Source of the DNA: CAYUNA01 sp047629355
GTDB taxonomy: Bacteria; Bacteroidota; Bacteroidia; Chitinophagales; Saprospiraceae
Assembly: GCA_047629355.1 (NCBI GenBank)
Contig: JBLHWU010000282.1
Coordinates: 1 to 7,442, forward strand
Reading direction: 5' to 3'
Length of the DNA: 7,442 bases
Position 1 is the stretch's first letter. Each line of letters opens with the position of its first letter. A program made the position numbers and the translations under genes. The notes beneath the pieces were generated by a model that was given only the letters and a program-made list of their open reading frames with translations, searched no databases and had not been told where the DNA came from. Shown in pieces: positions 4,536-7,442 of this stretch.

Positions 4536-7160
4536 ATGACTTCTAAAGAAATCCGTAGGCAGTTTTTAGAATTCTTCGAGTCTAAAGGACATAAAATTGT
4601 CCCTTCTGCGCCAATCGTCAACAAAGATGATCCTTCATTGATGTTTACCAATGCCGGAATGAACCAGTTTAAAGATTACTTTTTGGGCAACCAAACGCCG
4701 AAAGCCCGACGGGTGACGGATAGCCAAAAGTGTCTACGTGTTAGCGGAAAGCACAACGATTTGGACGAAGTTGGACGGGATGGTACGCACCATACCATGT
4801 TTGAAATGTTGGGCAACTGGTCATTTGGAGACTACTTTAAAGAAGAGGCAATTGCCTGGGCTTGGGAGTTGCTGACCGAGAAATATGGCTTATCGAAAGA
4901 CCGTTTATATGCATCCGTTTTTGAAGGGGAAGCAGCGGATGGATTGCCAGCGGATGCAGAAGCGGTGAAGTATTGGGAAAAATGGTTACCAAAAGAGCGG
5001 ATTTTATACTTTGACAGAACGGATAATTTCTGGGAAATGGGCGATGTGGGACCTTGTGGACCTTGCTCAGAAATTCACATTGACTTGCGTTCGGATGAAG
5101 ACCGCGCGAAAGTAGATGGTGCATCTTTGGTAAATGTTGACCATCCTTTGGTGATTGAAATCTGGAACTTGGTTTTCATTCAATTCAACCGAAAAGCGGA
5201 TGGTTCTTTGGAAAAATTGCCAGAAACGCACGTTGATACAGGAATGGGATTTGAGCGATTGTGTTTGGTGTTGCAAGGCAAGACCGTGTCTTATGATACT
5301 GATATTTTCACACCGCTGATTCAGTATATTGAAAAAGCGTCGGGTAAGGAATATACCTTTAGTTTTGAGGCATCGGCAGAGTCAGATTTGGCGATTCGGG
5401 TAGTAGCTGACCACATTCGAGCGGTGAGTTTTGCGATTGCAGATGGACAAATACCGAGCAATACAGGTGCGGGTTATGTGATTCGTCGGATTTTGCGGCG
5501 AGCAGTGCGGTATTATTATTCCTTTTTGGATATTAAAAAGCCATTTTTGCATGAATTGGTAGGCTTGTTGGCAGATATTTTTGAAGATGTCTTTCCAGAA
5601 TTACATGCACAGCGCGACCAAGTAGCGAAGATTGTACAAGGCGAGGAAAAAGCGTTTTTGAACACCTTAGAAAATGGGTTGAAACGTTTTGCGGCACTCG
5701 AAGCGAAGGATGGCGTTATCAATGGCGATGATGCTTTTGAATTGTTTGATACCTTTGGTTTCCCGATTGATTTGACGCGTTTGATGGGTGAGGAAAAAGG
5801 ATGGGCGTTGGATGAACCTGGTTTTGAAAAGGCATTGGCAGCTCAAAAAGCGCGTGGTCGGGCTGATTCTAAAAAAGAAGTAGGCGATTGGACAATTTTG
5901 GACAATGAGGCTGAAGTAGAATTTGTCGGTTATGATAATTTGGCAGTTGATGCCGCAAAAGTTATCAAATATCGAACGGTAAAAACGAAGAAAGGCGATG
6001 AATTTCAAATCGTTTTGAACGAAACTCCTTTCTATGGTGAAAGTGGTGGACAAATGGGCGATAAAGGAATGTTGGTCTTCGGTGAGGAGAAAATCGCGGT
6101 GTTGAATACCTTGAAAGCGAATGATTTGACGATTCACATTGTCAAAAAATTCCCAGCAGATTTGGGCGTAGCAGCACGGGCGGAAGTTCATGCGACCAAG
6201 CGACAGGCGACTTCGCAGAATCACTCGGCAGCACACTTGATGCACGCCGCTTTGTACGAAATTCTGGGTACACATGCGACCCAAAAAGGACAAAATGTAG
6301 ATGACAAACGATTGCGTTTTGACTTCTCTCATTTTGAAAAATTATCGGACGAAGAAGTCGCTAAAATCGAAACGATGGTGAATGATAAAATTCGCCAAAA
6401 CATCGCTTTAGAAGAAAACCGAGATATGCCGATTGCGGAAGCTAAAGCCTCTGGTGCGACCATGCTTTTTGGTGAAAAATATGGGGATACCGTTCGGGTC
6501 ATTACTTTTGATAAAGAATTTTCGAGCGAATTGTGCGGTGGTACACATGTTGGTGCAACGGGCGAGATTGGCGTTTTCAAAATCTTATCAGAAACGGGTG
6601 TCGCAGCTGGCATTCGACGTATCGAAGCGATTACGGGCGACAAAGCACAGGCGTTTTTAAATAAAGAATTAGCCGAACTGAACGCTATCCGAAGCTTGTT
6701 TAAAAACCCTGCGAATGCTGCTAAACAAGTGGCTGATTTACAAGAGGAAAACAAAACCTTAAAAAAGCAAATCGACGCTTTGATGGCAGAACAAGCGGGT
6801 GCAATAAAGGATACTTTGATAGCAAAAGTGGAACAAATCAACGGCATCAATTTCTTAGCGATGGTCTTGCCTTTGGATGATGCAAAAGTCATCAAAGACT
6901 TGGCGTATCAGTTGGAAAATGAGCTGGGCAACGCGATTATCGTCTTCGGTGCGGACTTGAAAGGTAAACCGCAATTGATGGTTACGATTAGTAAATCTGT
7001 GACGGAAATGGATGCTAAATACCACGCTGGTAATATGGTGCGCGAACTCGCTAAAGCTATCAAAGGGGGCGGTGGTGGACAAGCGTTTTTTGCGACTGCG
7101 GGGGGGAAGGATGTGAGTGGATTGGAGAGTGCTGTTGGGAATGCGAAGGGGATGGTTTAG
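4536..7160 (+). CDS. alaS: Alanyl-tRNA synthetase
   Basis: Class IIc aminoacyl-tRNA synthetase that charges tRNA-Ala with alanine in the cytoplasm using ATP, and clears mischarged Ser/Gly-tRNA-Ala. The 874 residues match the usual length (E. coli about 876). The catalytic domain occupies roughly 1-250, with the TNAGM segment near residue 40, HHTMFEMLGNWSFGDYF (85-101, motif 2 region) and GMGFERL (236-242, motif 3). The tRNA-recognition helices follow. The editing domain carries its metal set intact: HSAAH with H563 and H567, and CGGTH with C667 and H671. A helical segment (about 725-755) leads to the C-Ala domain, with GGGGGQ at 844-849. The ATG at 4536 is chosen because family homology begins at MTSKEIRRQF; a GTG at 4506 would add 10 residues encoded at the edge of the foldback. 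A G7 run lies near the 3' end (7100-7106). The gene is intact, with a hairpin terminator 16 bases after the stop. Confidence 0.99.
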   Translation: MTSKEIRRQFLEFFESKGHKIVPSAPIVNKDDPSLMFTNAGMNQFKDYFLGNQTPKARRVTDSQKCLRVSGKHNDLDEVGRDGTHHTMFEMLGNWSFGDYFKEEAIAWAWELLTEKYGLSKDRLYASVFEGEAADGLPADAEAVKYWEKWLPKERILYFDRTDNFWEMGDVGPCGPCSEIHIDLRSDEDRAKVDGASLVNVDHPLVIEIWNLVFIQFNRKADGSLEKLPETHVDTGMGFERLCLVLQGKTVSYDTDIFTPLIQYIEKASGKEYTFSFEASAESDLAIRVVADHIRAVSFAIADGQIPSNTGAGYVIRRILRRAVRYYYSFLDIKKPFLHELVGLLADIFEDVFPELHAQRDQVAKIVQGEEKAFLNTLENGLKRFAALEAKDGVINGDDAFELFDTFGFPIDLTRLMGEEKGWALDEPGFEKALAAQKARGRADSKKEVGDWTILDNEAEVEFVGYDNLAVDAAKVIKYRTVKTKKGDEFQIVLNETPFYGESGGQMGDKGMLVFGEEKIAVLNTLKANDLTIHIVKKFPADLGVAARAEVHATKRQATSQNHSAAHLMHAALYEILGTHATQKGQNVDDKRLRFDFSHFEKLSDEEVAKIETMVNDKIRQNIALEENRDMPIAEAKASGATMLFGEKYGDTVRVITFDKEFSSELCGGTHVGATGEIGVFKILSETGVAAGIRRIEAITGDKAQAFLNKELAELNAIRSLFKNPANAAKQVADLQEENKTLKKQIDALMAEQAGAIKDTLIAKVEQINGINFLAMVLPLDDAKVIKDLAYQLENELGNAIIVFGADLKGKPQLMVTISKSVTEMDAKYHAGNMVRELAKAIKGGGGGQAFFATAGGKDVSGLESAVGNAKGMV

Positions 7161-7176
7161 GACTGTTTTTGATGAT

Positions 7177-7214
7177 AAAAGCCCTGCTTGAACGAATTCA
7201 AGCAGGGCTTTTTT
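7177..7214. terminator. Terminator shared by alaS and the convergent small ORF
   Basis: AAAAGCCCTGCTTGAA (7177-7192) pairs perfectly over 16 bp with 7197-7212 around the loop CGAA, followed on the plus strand by a T6 run (7209-7214). On the minus strand the stem ends in TTTT as well (complement of 7177-7180), so it can work in both directions. It lies 16 bases after the alaS stop and directly abuts the stop codon of the small minus-strand ORF. Confidence 0.92.
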
Positions 7215-7215
7215 A

Positions 7216-7347
7216 TTAGGCGTATTCTTCTCTTAATTTTTCAATTTGAGCAATCAATTCTTCGACGGTTTCTTTTAATTCATCGCCCATACGGAGGTAT
7301 TCGTTGGGGTATTTATCTTGAAGATAATACATTAAGTTGGTGTTCAT
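7216..7347 (-). CDS. Small hypothetical protein, or 3' end of a broken gene
   Basis: From the ATG at 7347 this frame encodes 43 residues; an ATG at 7359 would give 47 and a GTG at 7398 would give 60. The frame closes upstream at a TGA (7435-7437), so as sequenced it cannot be a longer gene. The C-terminal half is charged and heptad-like (DELKETVEELIAQ, then EKLREEY), suggesting an amphipathic or coiled-coil helix; codons look like real coding sequence there. Its stop codon abuts a strong bidirectional terminator, which is what a genuine gene end looks like. No family is recognised. It could be a real small protein, or the tail of a gene whose 5' part is frameshifted or lost near the right edge of the window. 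No good minus-strand TAnnTTTG was seen upstream. Confidence 0.5.
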   Translation of the reverse strand: MNTNLMYYLQDKYPNEYLRMGDELKETVEELIAQIEKLREEYA

Positions 7348-7442
7348 ACTACTATACATCAGTATATTGTTATGAATTAATTTGTTGATTATCAGCACTT
7401 TATGTTTTGACCCAAAGGGGTTGAGAATATGCCTTCAATGAT

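Noticed and set aside
5667..6332. 221-residue minus-strand open frame within alaS
   Set aside because: It lies fully antisense to conserved alaS codons, including its editing-domain region, and the protein has no recognisable features; a shadow frame.
6329..6895. 188-residue minus-strand open frame within alaS
   Set aside because: Antisense shadow of the alaS editing and C-terminal regions, with composition dictated by the alaS codons.
7100..7106. G7 run near the 3' end of alaS as a phase-variable tract
   Set aside because: alaS is essential and the run only affects the last 20 or so residues; it reflects GCG-GGG-GGG codons and is not convincing as a switch.
7430..7442. Possible plus-strand gene start (ATG after an AAAGGGG stretch) at the right edge
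   Set aside because: Only four codons are visible and the promoter match upstream is poor; cannot be supported.

Overview
The window looks like an ordinary chromosomal segment of a Bacteroidota bacterium, probably an environmental Saprospiria-, Cytophagia- or Chitinophagia-like lineage. Three things point there. The start codons have no convincing Shine-Dalgarno sequence. Several intergenic sites match the Bacteroidota sigma factor consensus (TTG, about 19 bases, TAnnTTTG). The AlaRS, the membrane-anchored M23 peptidase and the CapA-family protein all read like Bacteroidota proteins. The taxonomic placement is inference from these signs; no database search was possible.

Layout: (1) An AT-rich stretch without a gene (1-307). 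(2) A plus-strand GT4-type glycosyltransferase (308-1432) with a run of eight C inside its coding sequence. (3) A perfect 14-bp hairpin terminator and a small degenerate heptamer tandem repeat, lying between this gene and the convergent next one. (4) A minus-strand exported CapA-family metallophosphatase-fold protein (1508-2605). (5) A minus-strand membrane-anchored M23 peptidoglycan endopeptidase (2811-3794), separated from capA by a perfect 21-bp terminator stem, so the two are probably transcribed separately. (6) A 741-bp gene-free region (3795-4535) dense in structure: divergent promoter candidates, a nested hairpin group, a perfect 16-bp-arm palindrome and a 134-bp foldback (MITE-like) element. 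(7) Plus-strand alaS, full length and intact (4536-7160). (8) A 16-bp-stem terminator that serves alaS and also a small convergent minus-strand ORF (7216-7347).

Three of the genes plausibly concern the cell envelope (glycosyltransferase, CapA-like protein, peptidoglycan endopeptidase), but they are not in one operon. AlaRS is a housekeeping gene divergently placed from the peptidase. I see no defence system, phage, CRISPR array, tRNA, rRNA or complete insertion sequence. The most interesting material is non-coding: the alaS leader and its two large inverted repeats, the possible structured transcript starting near 3836, the heptamer repeat, and the C8 tract. I do not see a convincing undescribed multi-gene system.
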